From Bradyrhizobium sp. CCBAU 53421 (GTDB lineage Bacteria; Pseudomonadota; Alphaproteobacteria; Rhizobiales; Xanthobacteraceae): DNA of 64,000 nucleotides. Below the pieces are notes generated by a model. It made no database searches and had not been told where the DNA came from. It saw only the letters and a list, made by a program, of their open reading frames with translations. The DNA is taken from contig NZ_CP030047.1 of the NCBI RefSeq assembly GCF_015291625.1, forward strand, positions 7,936,001 to 8,000,000. Direction: 5' to 3'. Positions 29,121 to 38,280 of the stretch are shown one piece after another. The translations under genes were made by a program, and so were the position numbers. Position 1 is the stretch's first letter. Each line of letters opens with the position of its first letter.

Positions 29121-30504
29121 GATAGTCCTCCAAAATGTTCACCCCCGAAGCGCCTGATCGCTCCCCAGAGAGACCAGGCACCTCCGCCCCCAAGCATTCT
29201 CGACTTGCAGGGCACCGCAGACAGATCACCCGACAAGATCCAGCGACGTGGCAGCGCGGACGACTCCGCCGCTTGCTTTAATCAGGTTGCCAGATTGCCT
29301 TGCGAAAGGTGGAACAAAGTCGGTGCGAAACGGACCGCCACGCGAAGGCGCCCGACCAAAGTGTTACATTAGCGTCACAATGGTACGTTTCGTACCAAAC
29401 AGCGCCTAACTCCGCCGAAGCAACGGACTACGTCCCACAATTAGATACCCACCAGTCTCGAGCGGATCGGCATAGTGGTTCATCCTAGCCGGGAAGCGAA
29501 ACGTGACGCACCGCATACGTCATCTCAATTGCGCTCATGAACATTTTGCGTTCTGAGAAAGGCAATCCCCTCGTTACAATATCCCGTCACCAGGAACCCG
29601 ATCAAGGCAGCGGACGAATTGCGGCCAGACTGAGCGCTAGACATTGATCTACCAAGTCCCTGCTCGTGACTTGCAGGCTGTATCGACCGCGCTCTCAAGG
29701 GGGCTGGCAGGTAAGCTGCGAATGACGGTAAAGGCCGCGGGTCGACAAAGTGGATCGATGTCATGTCAAGTCAAGTCTAAAACGAGCAGGCTCGGGCAAG
29801 CAACGCAAATCCGACCGCGGTCGGTCCGAGCAAGTTGCAGGAGACAAGGTCATGATTGCCCATCAATGGCCTCCGTTGCGGCCAGTACCCGTTCGACGGT
29901 GGCCGCTACGTTTCGCGTTAGCGATCAGCAGATATTTGCAGAATCGGGCGCAGAATTCCTGCCACTTCGAAAAGAAGTTGCACTTCTCCAGCACGGTGAA
30001 AGGATACATCGCTGTATTCCAGCCTGAGTTATCGCGTAGGTGTGTGACATCTACAACCGCAATGCGACGAATCCGATCTAGTCCCAAGCGCCCGTCCCGT
30101 GCGGCGAGCGCACCGAATGGCAAGCACCACACGCTGTCCCCGCAACTTCCGGAAGCGCCTTGTGAAATGCAACGATAGCTAATCCTTCGATGCTTTATTG
30201 CAGTTATTATCTTGATGGCGCCCCACAGCGATCACGTTGCGCTGGGAAACAACGCGCTCTGACCGACGACTTCGCCTTAGCGGCAGCTTATGGTGTGACA
30301 TGGTTATCATCTGGAGCATTTATCTCGTAGGCAGGACCATGAGAGCCCTTCGTTGGCTGTTGGCCCGATCATCGCAGTCATCGGATTGAACTGGTCATTT
30401 TGTGGAATCGGATGTGTGGGGATCGGATATTCGCGTGAGCTCCGGTAGATCATCGCTCGCTGCGAAATAGCCGAGCAACAACTTCACCTCTGTCCCTAGC
30501 CAAA
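29121..30504. other. Gene-poor region upstream of the porin
   Basis: No supported gene in about 1.4 kb. Open frames on both strands (for example minus 29863-30132 and plus 29644-30178) overlap each other and show no domain. The porin promoter should be within the first 150 bases. The region ends at a decayed ABC permease. Confidence 0.45.
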
Positions 30505-30873
30505 GCGTACCGACACTCGAATATTGGAAGTCTGCAGGCGGTCCCGATCGGCCAGGAGCAGGCCGCAGCCTCGCTCGGACTGAGTTTCTGGCGCTCGATG
30601 CAGCACGTGATCCTGCCCCATGCGTTGCGGATGGTGATCCCAGGGCTAGTCAACCCGGCGATCGACTTCCTGCTCGCCACCTCGCTTTTTGCCTTGATCC
30701 GTATCATCGACATTCTCAATGCCGCCAACGCGGCAGCGAGCGATCCCAACCGGCTTGGATTCTACAAGAAAGCGTTTTCGACGCTCGCCCCGATCTCTTT
30801 TGCAATCGGCTATGGCCACTCCCGCTACAGCCTTTGGCTCGAAAACCGGCTTAGTCGCGCCGGCCAGCATTGA
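30505..30873 (+). pseudogene. C-terminal remnant of a polar amino acid ABC permease
   Basis: The frame reads AYRHSNIGSLQAVPIGQEQA, then AASLGLSFWRSMQHVILPHA and VIPGLVNPAIDFLLATSLFA, ending WLENRLSRAGQH. This is the EAA loop and last helices of a GlnP/HisM-type permease. The first half of the protein is missing and no start codon fits, so it is a remnant. A family 3 binding protein survives at 32677-33564 on the opposite strand, so an ABC importer once present here may have been broken up by rearrangement. Confidence 0.75.
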
Positions 30874-31052
30874 GTCCAGCGCGCAGCAGTCTCCTACCCT
30901 GTCGCGGCGCTTCCACTCCGGACTTGCTTGCTTGGGCTTCGCGTGTCGCGAGCTTCGGCCAGTTCCACCGGCCGTTCGGCATGGCGCGGAGATTGTCCGG
31001 TCTCGCGGCCTGTTCGCAGCGAAGCGAGCAGCAAACTTCCCTGATCGCAGCC

Positions 31053-32273
31053 TCAAAACAGAGTGTGCAGGGGACCAAAATAACGATGATAAAAATCCAG
31101 GAACCGCGGCGCTTCCTTGGATGGATCGAGTCGCAGATCGGGGCAACGTGTGATCAGAGCCTTGAGGCTCTCGCGGACTTCAAGCCGCGCCAGATGCATA
31201 CCCACGCAGACCCGCGGGCCGACGTTGAAGGCCAGATGATCGGTCAGACGCGGCCGTCCCAAATCGACCATATGCGGGCATCCATAGTGATCGGAATCCC
31301 GATTTGCCGCCGCGTGAACGAGGCAAATCGTATCATCCTTCTTGATTGTCGCGTCACCGAGCGACACGTCGCGATTGGCAACCCTGTAGCGAAATTGAAC
31401 CGACCCTAGGAGCCGGAACGTCTCTTCGACAAATGCATTGAGGGCGCCGTCCTGATCGCTTGTGACCGCCTCGCGCACGGCAGAGTTCGCCAAGAGGAGG
31501 TAGATGGCGTTAGCCGTGGCATTGGCGGTGTTCTCGCCGGCGCCGAGGGCCAGCTCTCTTACAACGCCCAGCACATCCTCCACTTCGACCTCGCCGCAAT
31601 CCTTCTCGGCTTGAGACCACACCAGGCTGACGAAATCGCTCCCGCGATTGTGCCTTCGCTCAAGGATGTGGGGCAGCAGGATGGCGTTCAATTCCTTGCA
31701 TGCGAGCTTTGCCTTCCTGGTCAACTCCTCGCCGAAATACTTCATGCCGATCCAGGCAACAATGTCCCGATGCCAGCCAGCCATGTCATTGAGAAGCGCG
31801 TCGTCCTGCCATGGAAGTCCGAACAGGCTTGCCATGACCTTACCGGTTATCGGCTCGCAAAACTGCGACACGAGCTCGACACTTCCTTCGTCGGCGAACC
31901 GGTCGATTGTCTCGTTGATGATTGGCAGGATGTGCTGGTCGCGATATCTTGGCATGGCCGACGGCGCGAGAAGCTTGAGGTAGACCCGCCGCATACGCGC
32001 GTGCCTCTCCCCAACAAGCGCCGACAGACCTTCACCTCCCCTGATCTCGAATACAAGCGGAGGCGCGTCAGCGTAAGTAATTCGATAGGTACCCTCGTCC
32101 GACTCGACCTGCTTGCAAAGATCGTAAGTCAGCACGAGCCAACAATTCATGCCTTGATCCCAGACGACCCGTCCCTTCTTGCGCAGTAAATCATAGGCTG
32201 GAAAGGGATCCTGACCTGCGAGTGCCAGCATGGACCACTCTGCGGAAGTCTGAGGAACGGAGGCAACGCTCAT
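31053..32273 (-). CDS. Cytochrome P450
   Basis: A haem monooxygenase of 406 residues. The haem-ligand loop is FNVGPRVCVGMHLARLE with the Cys thiolate, the I-helix oxygen-binding stretch is LALGAGENTANA, and the K-helix EETFR is present. No membrane anchor is seen, so it is a soluble bacterial type needing separate ferredoxin and reductase, and no redox partner gene is next to it. The frame is open up to 32342 but the start at 32273 (MSVASVPQTSAEW) is preferred because it leaves the 15-bp motif at 32315-32330 in the promoter region. Substrate unknown. Confidence 0.9.
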   Translation of the reverse strand: MSVASVPQTSAEWSMLALAGQDPFPAYDLLRKKGRVVWDQGMNCWLVLTYDLCKQVESDEGTYRITYADAPPLVFEIRGGEGLSALVGERHARMRRVYLKLLAPSAMPRYRDQHILPIINETIDRFADEGSVELVSQFCEPITGKVMASLFGLPWQDDALLNDMAGWHRDIVAWIGMKYFGEELTRKAKLACKELNAILLPHILERRHNRGSDFVSLVWSQAEKDCGEVEVEDVLGVVRELALGAGENTANATANAIYLLLANSAVREAVTSDQDGALNAFVEETFRLLGSVQFRYRVANRDVSLGDATIKKDDTICLVHAAANRDSDHYGCPHMVDLGRPRLTDHLAFNVGPRVCVGMHLARLEVRESLKALITRCPDLRLDPSKEAPRFLDFYHRYFGPLHTLF

Positions 32274-32314
32274 GTCAATGTCGATCCTCTCAACGTTCGG
32301 GAGCTCATAAAAAA

Positions 32315-32330
32315 ATATACCCGGCATACC
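32315..32330. promoter_or_regulatory. Dyad motif ATATACCCGGCATACC upstream of the P450
   Basis: A near-palindromic 15-base motif 42 bases before the chosen P450 start. The same motif, differing by one base, occurs at 33844-33859. On the minus strand it includes TATATT, which could be a -10 box. It is a candidate operator. Confidence 0.45.
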
Positions 32331-32676
32331 ATCACCGGTCAACGCCAGGTTGCCATCGTTCTCGCCCGAAGATTCTCAAGATTTAGGACGCCACCGCTTC
32401 GGACAGTCACCGCCGGGCAAATGCGATTCGCTCTGCCTGCGATCACCGCGCCCTTTCTTGCCTCGGGTCGACCGCATCGCACCAGGCATGGCAGTGGCCT
32501 GCTGCGCGAAATTGACCGAGCCAAGACGATAGAACTTGCAGTGCCGGCATCTCTACCGGCACCTCGTTTCGCTCGTGGGGCGAACGCGCCGCTCATTGGG
32601 CCGTCTACGCGGGCGCGCCAACGACCACGGTGCGCACTATCGGACCTTTACGGCGGCCTGGGAAAGCTGGATGGGC

Positions 32677-33564
32677 TCAATGGTAATTTGTGCCACAGAG
32701 CTCTTTTGCAGTTATGGACTGCGCTGTGATGTCCTCACCGCCTAGACTATATTTCGTCAAGATCGTCTTTACGGTTCCGTCGGCCTGCCGCTGGGCCAGT
32801 TTCTGATTGAACAGATCTCGAAACTCGTTGTCCTCGGGGCGAAATTCAAACGCGCCATAGTCCTTCTTTTCCCGACCATTGATGACCAGCCCCGTGAACG
32901 GCGTTGCCCGTTCGATCCCGGTGACATTGGGGTCTCTGAGAATGCCTACGGTAGATCCAGTCGCAAAAAGGGCAGCATCAATGCGGTCGGCCAGCAGCGC
33001 CCCGAGAACGGCATCGTTGTCGGGAAACAGCTGAATTTGCTCCTTGGCTACCCCGGCGGCTATGGCGTTCGGGGCAGTTGAGGCGCCACGCAGTTCCCCG
33101 ACGCGGGTACTTGGCCGCTTTGCGATGTCCTCGTAACTGTGAAGGTTGAGCGGATTTCCCTTCTTCACGAGGATCGAATCCCCGCCGGTATGAAATGGGT
33201 TGGAAAAGCTGACCTGTGCACAGCGAGCAGGGGTGATCACCATTCCGGAGGCAACGACATCGATTCTTCGCGACAGAAGACTAGGGATGAGTGCGCCAAA
33301 ATCCATCACAACAAAATCGACCTTCTTGACACCAAGCGATTCTGCCGTGGCTTTGAGCACGTCCGGATAAAGACCGGAGACGTCGCCATCATCCGTCTTG
33401 ATCCCCCAGGGAAACTTGTTGTGTACGCCAATCGTCAGCTTGCCTTCACTCGCAACTTTTTCCTTCAGAGTTTCCGCGCCGGCTTTTAACGCCGTACCCC
33501 CAAAAATGACGAGTGCGATGGCACCAACAAATGCAGCGCCGGACAAAATCCCTTGTACTCTCAT
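32677..33564 (-). CDS. Family 3 solute-binding protein, apparently orphaned
   Basis: A 295-residue periplasmic binding protein with signal peptide (MRVQGILSGAAFVGAIALVI, cleavage expected near LKAGA). Family blocks are LTIGVHNKFPWGIKTDDGDV, GLYPDVLKATAESLGVKK, SRRIDVVASGMVITPARC and an AQRQADGTVKTILTKYSLGG tail. The ATG at 33564 gives a proper leader; the longer frame does not. No intact permease or ATPase is adjacent, and only a permease remnant at 30505-30873 is nearby, so it may work with a distant transporter or be a relic. It is co-directional with the P450. Confidence 0.88.
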   Translation of the reverse strand: MRVQGILSGAAFVGAIALVIFGGTALKAGAETLKEKVASEGKLTIGVHNKFPWGIKTDDGDVSGLYPDVLKATAESLGVKKVDFVVMDFGALIPSLLSRRIDVVASGMVITPARCAQVSFSNPFHTGGDSILVKKGNPLNLHSYEDIAKRPSTRVGELRGASTAPNAIAAGVAKEQIQLFPDNDAVLGALLADRIDAALFATGSTVGILRDPNVTGIERATPFTGLVINGREKKDYGAFEFRPEDNEFRDLFNQKLAQRQADGTVKTILTKYSLGGEDITAQSITAKELCGTNYH

Positions 33565-34301
33565 CGGCCCCTCGGTTTGGTAGTTTGACAACGACCCTAT
33601 CTGCGCGACCTCTACTCCAAGCAATGTTTCGAGATGAGGTCGCGGCGATTAATCAGACATGCACGGGTAACTAGGTCACTCAGGCCATTTTGGCCGCTCC
33701 GTCGCGCTTTCAGTTCCGCCGGGCCCCCGAACGGCGGGTTGGAAACCAGCTTCGCGGCGTAACAAGTCCATACGCCTCGCAAACCTCGCGACCGCCGGCA
33801 CGTGAAGCACGCCCGTCAAGTGAGCCTCTAACGTTTAGTTAATGATATACCCGGTATACAAAGCTGGTCAAGACCGTCCCCCAATGATGTCCGGCGGTGA
33901 GGGGAGGCCGAACGGCGGAGGCCTGCTCTGGAGGCTGCTGGCTCAAGGAAGCCCGAACAAACCAGGTGAAGCCTGGCCGCAGACCGCAGTTCGGCAACTC
34001 GATCCGTGCCCGGTATAGTTGAACCCGCTCTAGGCCACGGTCTCTAATTCTCCGAAGATCAGGTGCGCGCGCGTTCACCAGTCTGGGCGGTACCGACTTG
34101 TAAGCGCGGCTATGCCTCCAACGCCGAGCTGCGGCCGTCATGAAATCGAAATACGAAGTACTTTTCCTCCTTCGACTCTTCCGATTTAAAGGAAGTTCAA
34201 TCCGGTATCCGTTGCGCGAGGTCAGCTGCTTACGAAGATGCGCGGCAACTCTTCGCGCGATTGCATCAAGTCCGACAGCACCCTCTGTGCCAGCGTGTAA
34301 A
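33565..34301. other. Gene-poor region upstream of the binding protein
   Basis: About 740 bases without a supported gene. It contains the second copy of the ATATACCCGG motif and ends at the candidate structured RNA. Confidence 0.4.
33844..33859. promoter_or_regulatory. Second copy of the dyad motif, GATATACCCGGTATAC
   Basis: The core TATACCCGGTATA is almost a perfect palindrome. It matches the motif at 32315-32330 in 14 of 15 core positions and in the same orientation. It lies 280 bases upstream of the binding-protein gene. Confidence 0.4.
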
Positions 34302-34411
34302 GAAGCCGCCGGTCTGAAGACCGGGCGGCTAAGTCAAGGGAGGAAACGCCCGTAGGGGCAAGGGTAGCAAGGCTACTGCTTCGCACCGCAGACCACTTCG
34401 GCGGATCTGGG
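34302..34411 (+). ncRNA. Candidate structured RNA, copy A (cut by the IS3 element)
   Basis: About 110 bases that closely match a minus-strand segment at 61191-61302. Both start GAAGCCGCCG, share AGGGAGGAAACGCCCGT, and end in GGCGGATCT. The first hairpin in copy A is GCCGCC-GGTC-TGAA-GACC-GGGCGGC; a second is GCCC-GTAG-GGGC and a third GTAGC-AAG-GCTAC. The sequences of paired arms differ between the copies while the hairpins are kept. The IS3 left end (TGAACCTCC) begins at 34412, exactly where similarity stops. The family is not identified. Confidence 0.55.
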
Positions 34412-35366
34412 TGAACCTCCTCCGAATTGATGGACACCTGTAGTAGGCTCGAAGAGCCAGGAGGTGTCAGATGGAAGGACGTCAACGTCGGTCGTTTACG
34501 GACGACTACAAGCGGCAAGCGGTTGACCTCGTAGCGTCGAGCGGGCGCTCGATCGGATCTGTGGCCAAGGAGCTTGGCCTGCGCGATTCCGTGCTGCGGC
34601 GGTGGGTGGAGCAGCGAGGGGCCCGGCCGGAGCCGACGGCGGCGGCGCGGCGCCCCCCAACGCAGGCGACGCTGCCGTCGGCGGACCACGCGGCAGAGAT
34701 CGCGCGTTTGCAGCGAGAGAACGAGCGGCTGCGCATGGAGCGCGATATTTTAAAAAAGTCGATCGCGATCTTTGCTGGAACACGGACATGAGATTCCGCT
34801 TCATCGAAGATCGCCGCGCCGATTATCCGGTGACGCTCCTGTGCGACGTGCTCGGCGTCTCGCCGGCCGGCTATTATGCCTGGCGCTCGCGCCCGGAGAG
34901 CCGACGATCTGCCGCCAATCGTGACCTCGTCGACGACATCAGGCGGGTCCACCGCGACACCCGCGGGCGTTATGGAAGCCCGCGTATCCATGTCGAGTTG
35001 AAGGCGCAGGGCCGCGGGGCGAGCCGTGGTCGTATCGAGCGGTTGATGCGGCGTCACGGCATCAGGGCCATCATGGCGCGGCCACGTCGGGTGCGGACCA
35101 CCGACAGCCGCCACGACCTGCCGATCGCCCCGAATCTGCTCGACCGCAACTTCATCGCCACTGCTCCGAACCAGATCTGGCTCGCCGATATCACCTACAT
35201 CGAGACCAATCAGGGCTGGCTCTATCTGGCCGCCGTCATGGATCTGTATAGCCGCAGGATTGTCGGCTGGGCGATGGCGGATCATTTGCGCGCCGAACTG
35301 CCCTTGGCGGCCTTGCGGATGGCGATCTCGGCGCAGCGGCCAAGTGCCGGCCTGATCCACCATTCG
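34412..35366 (+). mobile_element. IS3-family element, truncated at the 3' end
   Basis: The left end TGAACCTCCTCC resembles the TGAACC termini of IS3-family elements. It carries orfA and the first three quarters of orfB. Similarity to orfB stops in the codon after HHS (35366), in the middle of the catalytic core, so the right end has been lost by rearrangement and the element cannot move by itself. Confidence 0.7.
34471..34791 (+). CDS. IS3 family OrfA
   Basis: A 106-residue protein with the IS3 OrfA helix-turn-helix (DDYKRQAVDLVASSGRSIGS, VAKELGLRDSVLRRWVEQRG) and the C-terminal leucine-zipper-like ARLQRENERLRMERDILKKS. The slippery run AAAAAAG near 34752 is the usual -1 frameshift site for making OrfAB. 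It is intact, but its partner OrfB is truncated. Confidence 0.85.
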   Translation: MEGRQRRSFTDDYKRQAVDLVASSGRSIGSVAKELGLRDSVLRRWVEQRGARPEPTAAARRPPTQATLPSADHAAEIARLQRENERLRMERDILKKSIAIFAGTRT

Positions 35367-35381
35367 CCGAGGCCGGAGTAA
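34788..35381 (+). pseudogene. IS3 family OrfB, C-terminally truncated
   Basis: The frame starts MRFRFIEDRRADYPVTLLCD and contains the HTH_21 region (YGSPRIHVELKAQGRGASRG) and the integrase core start (APNQIWLADITYIETNQGWL with the first catalytic Asp). It breaks off after GLIHHS, where intact members continue DRGSQY with the second Asp; the last four codons and stop are foreign. The second Asp and the final Glu are missing, so the protein is inactive. Confidence 0.85.
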
Positions 35382-35748
35382 GGACCGCTCCTTCGCTGGG
35401 GAAACGATATGAACGCTCGTGGCGCAGCTTGGGAAATCTGCGAGACGCTACCGCGTTCACGACAAAGGTCCCTGACCTGCGGAACAATCAACGATCGCCA
35501 CGGCGTGCCTGCCGCCATCATCCGGCGCGGACAGCCGTGGCATCGAGGTATAAGCCAGGCCCCCCATCTGGATGGCTTATGAATTGTTTGGACGCCTCAC
35601 AGCCGACCTCGGCCGTGACTTCCACATGGACCTTGCGGACGTACTTCGCAACAAACAGAAAAGCCGTGCGTTACCTCGCGCGGCCGAAGCGTAGAAAAAG
35701 CGCCGATGGGGACAGCAATCCGGCCCGGCGACGTCTATATTGACCGGC
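35382..35748. other. Junction region after the truncated IS3
   Basis: No gene supported. Open frames on both strands are short and overlapping. The sequence may contain remnants of another element that replaced the IS3 right end. Confidence 0.4.
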
Positions 35749-37131
35749 ATGAAGCCCATTTCATCCCTCCGCTGGGACGCCCTGGCCGGGTACGCTCGCG
35801 ACCCGAAGACGCTGTTTATGGCCGAAGAAGTCGGCTGGTACGAGCACGCACAGGAGCGCGTCGTCGGGCTGCTGATCCGGGATTACGAAGACAATGATTA
35901 TGCCGGCGTTGTCTTCGGACGCGACAAGAAGCTGCGCTTTCGTTGCGTCTGGATCACCGGCTTCGATTCCCGGCGCCGCCACACCGAGGTGGCGCTCCGG
36001 CGTGAGATGGAACGCGCAGCGGCTGAAGACGACGCCGACTATCACCAAGGCGATGAGACCGGCAAGCCGGTTGATTTCTTCACCGCTGTCGTGCCTGAGG
36101 CGCGGCTAAATCCGAGCTTCGTCAAGCTGCGCGACGAGGAAGCGTTCTCCGCCGCGCGCGGCATCATCGAGCCGATGATGCGCTGGTATGAAGACGCTGA
36201 CGGCAATTTCGTCGAGCAGTTTCAGACCACCGGCTTCGATGCAAGAATCTGGGAACTGTATCTATTCGCCGCTTTTCGAGAGATGAATTTTGGCATCGAT
36301 CGCAGCCACGCCATACCGGATTTCGAATGTGAGAACCCGTTGGCGCGGTTTGCGGTCGAAGCAACAACCGTCAATCCGTCGCAAAGCGCAACGGGCGCGC
36401 CCCTGGCCGAACCGCCGCTCGATACGGCCGATCAGGTGCGGGCCTATCTCGATGGCTACATGCCGATCAAGTTCGGTAGCGCTCTTAAATCAAAGCTCGA
36501 TAAGAAATATTGGCAGAAGCCTCATCTGGCCGACGTGTCGCTAATGTTCGCCATTCAGGATTTTTCGGCTCCGCCCTCCATGATCTATACGCGGTCCGCC
36601 TTCGAGCATTACATCGCCGGCTACAAATACGATTGGGATCGCGACGAGAACGGACAGGTGAGAATTCATCCGCGGAAGATCGGGACGCATCGATGGGGCA
36701 CAAAGGAGATTCCTTCAGGTTTTTTTGAACTGCCTGGAACGGAGAATATTGCGGCGATTGCATTTTCAAACAGCGGCACGATCTCGAAATTTAACAGAAT
36801 GGGGTTGCTCGCCGGGTTCGGATCGAAACGCCTCAGGCTTGTCCGCCAAGGCACGGCCGTAGATCACGATCCGAATGCCACGGAGCCGTTAGCATTCAAG
36901 CGTCTCGTGAACGACCCAGGCTATTCCGAGACATGGGTGGAAGGTCTCGATTTCTGGCACAATTCGAAGGCCTTGCATCCAATCGACCCGGTCGTTTTGC
37001 CCGGTGCCGCCCATCATCTGATTGGCGCGAATGGTCAGGTCCAGCATCGCGTTCCTGACTGGCATCCGCTGGGATCGGTGACACTGCACTGGCTAGACCA
37101 TTCGGACGAACAGGCCGAACCAAAAGCATGA
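35749..37131 (+). CDS. Conserved protein of unknown function, possible nuclease-like fold
   Basis: A 460-residue protein without signal peptide or membrane segment. Residues about 165-215 read ARIWELYLFAAFREMNFGID, then HAIPDFECENPLARFAVEAT; the pattern Glu, then PDF, then a hydrophobic strand ending in Glu resembles a PD-(D/E)xK nuclease core, though the usual Lys after the last acid is replaced (VEAT). Similar proteins in rhizobia carry the uninformative name glycosaminoglycan attachment protein. The start at 35749 (MKPISSLRWDALAGYARD) is chosen over the TTG three codons upstream. It lies alone between IS remnants, as defence or mobile-element genes often do. Confidence 0.6.
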   Translation: MKPISSLRWDALAGYARDPKTLFMAEEVGWYEHAQERVVGLLIRDYEDNDYAGVVFGRDKKLRFRCVWITGFDSRRRHTEVALRREMERAAAEDDADYHQGDETGKPVDFFTAVVPEARLNPSFVKLRDEEAFSAARGIIEPMMRWYEDADGNFVEQFQTTGFDARIWELYLFAAFREMNFGIDRSHAIPDFECENPLARFAVEATTVNPSQSATGAPLAEPPLDTADQVRAYLDGYMPIKFGSALKSKLDKKYWQKPHLADVSLMFAIQDFSAPPSMIYTRSAFEHYIAGYKYDWDRDENGQVRIHPRKIGTHRWGTKEIPSGFFELPGTENIAAIAFSNSGTISKFNRMGLLAGFGSKRLRLVRQGTAVDHDPNATEPLAFKRLVNDPGYSETWVEGLDFWHNSKALHPIDPVVLPGAAHHLIGANGQVQHRVPDWHPLGSVTLHWLDHSDEQAEPKA

Positions 37132-37260
37132 TTCCCCATGCGGCGCTTTATTTGCTGCGCTCGCCAGATTTCATCGAGACAGAGGGCCGGATCGTCGGTC
37201 CTGTTCATCGGCAAAAGGCCCCTCCATGATCCGACGCAGATCGCCAGATCTCGCAGCTCG

Positions 37261-37542
37261 TTAATCCAGACCGCAAGTTTGGTTGGTTCGTCGAGCCTGC
37301 CTAGCTACATCGTCGGAGAGGTCGTACGTGTGCTTGAGGATGGCAGGTCCTGCCACCAGCCGCGTCGGCAGCGGCGGCCGGCCCGGCTTGTTCTCGTAGA
37401 CCGCGCCGAACCGCTCTTCGAGAAACGACCAATCGATCGTCCGCGAAAGCTTCACCAGGGTATGGTCCATGTCGATCATCGCATCCGGCCGCGGGCGTAG
37501 AAGGTCGGCCAGTCTGCTGTCCCGTTGCTCGTTGGGCCGCAT
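37261..37542 (-). pseudogene. N-terminal remnant of an IS5-family transposase
   Basis: The frame starts MRPNEQRDSRLADLLRPRPD and continues TIDWSFLEERFGAVYENKPG and LPTRLVAGPAILKHTYDLSD, the N-terminal region of IS5/IS1182-like transposases. It stops about 90 residues in, before any catalytic residue, so it is a relic. Confidence 0.8.
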
Positions 37543-37992
37543 CGTTCCTTTCCTATGCAACCACGGGATGAAGACGCGCGATTTGAAAGGAATCGCAAAA
37601 ATGAAATTGCAAGCTTTTGCGCCTTCGGAGCCAAAACGCTTGCAATCTGAAACATCGCTCCGCTCCAAAAAGCGACTCCCGCTCGATCGCTTGGGCATCA
37701 TTTCCGATACGCTCGTCGCTGACGTTGCCCAACCAATCTACGTTGGTTCTGGCGGCGGATGGCTAGTGGAGCTATTTTGCACACCTGCCAAAAGATGCGC
37801 CGTCTCTAGAACCCAGCCATGAGGATGGTCAAATTTCCTTGGTCGGAAATCAGACCTCCGCGTTGAGGGGCCAGAGAGGTTTCAAGTCGCAAGGATTTGC
37901 CAACCATAGATGCTTTCCGATCCGTCCGCTAACCAATCGAAAATTGATCCGCCTCATGTTCGCGTCTCAAAGTCGAATGGGAAGAATCAAAC
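37543..37992. other. Gap between IS5 remnant and small ORF
   Basis: No supported gene; the short frames seen are unremarkable. Confidence 0.4.
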
Positions 37993-38280
37993 ATGACGGG
38001 ATCGGCAATTCTGGAAAACGTGCGTCGCTACCGCGCAATAGCTTCGCTATGCCGTCAAGCAGCAGCATTCCGCCCGATCCAACGAATCTCATTACTGACA
38101 CAGGCCGACGAATGGGAGCAGCGAGCGGTTAATGAGATCGAAGAATACTTCGACGCCCAAGGCTGTCCGACAACACCTCAGCTCTCCAGCAGTCAATTGA
38201 CCCAGAGCTCGGCGCGAAAGCCGGATAGACTTGGCGCGTCAGGGGGACAATGTCGCCTAGTTGGCGCTTCCCGAACATGA
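37993..38280 (+). CDS. Small hypothetical protein
   Basis: A 95-codon frame whose first 50 residues (ENVRRYRAIASLCRQAAAFR, LLTQADEWEQRAVNEIEEYF) look like a genuine helical small protein; related small proteins seem common in Bradyrhizobium. GGGAAGAA upstream could serve as a ribosome site. The last 40 residues are Ser/Arg rich and less protein-like, so the original stop may have been lost. Function unknown. Confidence 0.5.
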   Translation: MTGSAILENVRRYRAIASLCRQAAAFRPIQRISLLTQADEWEQRAVNEIEEYFDAQGCPTTPQLSSSQLTQSSARKPDRLGASGGQCRLVGASRT

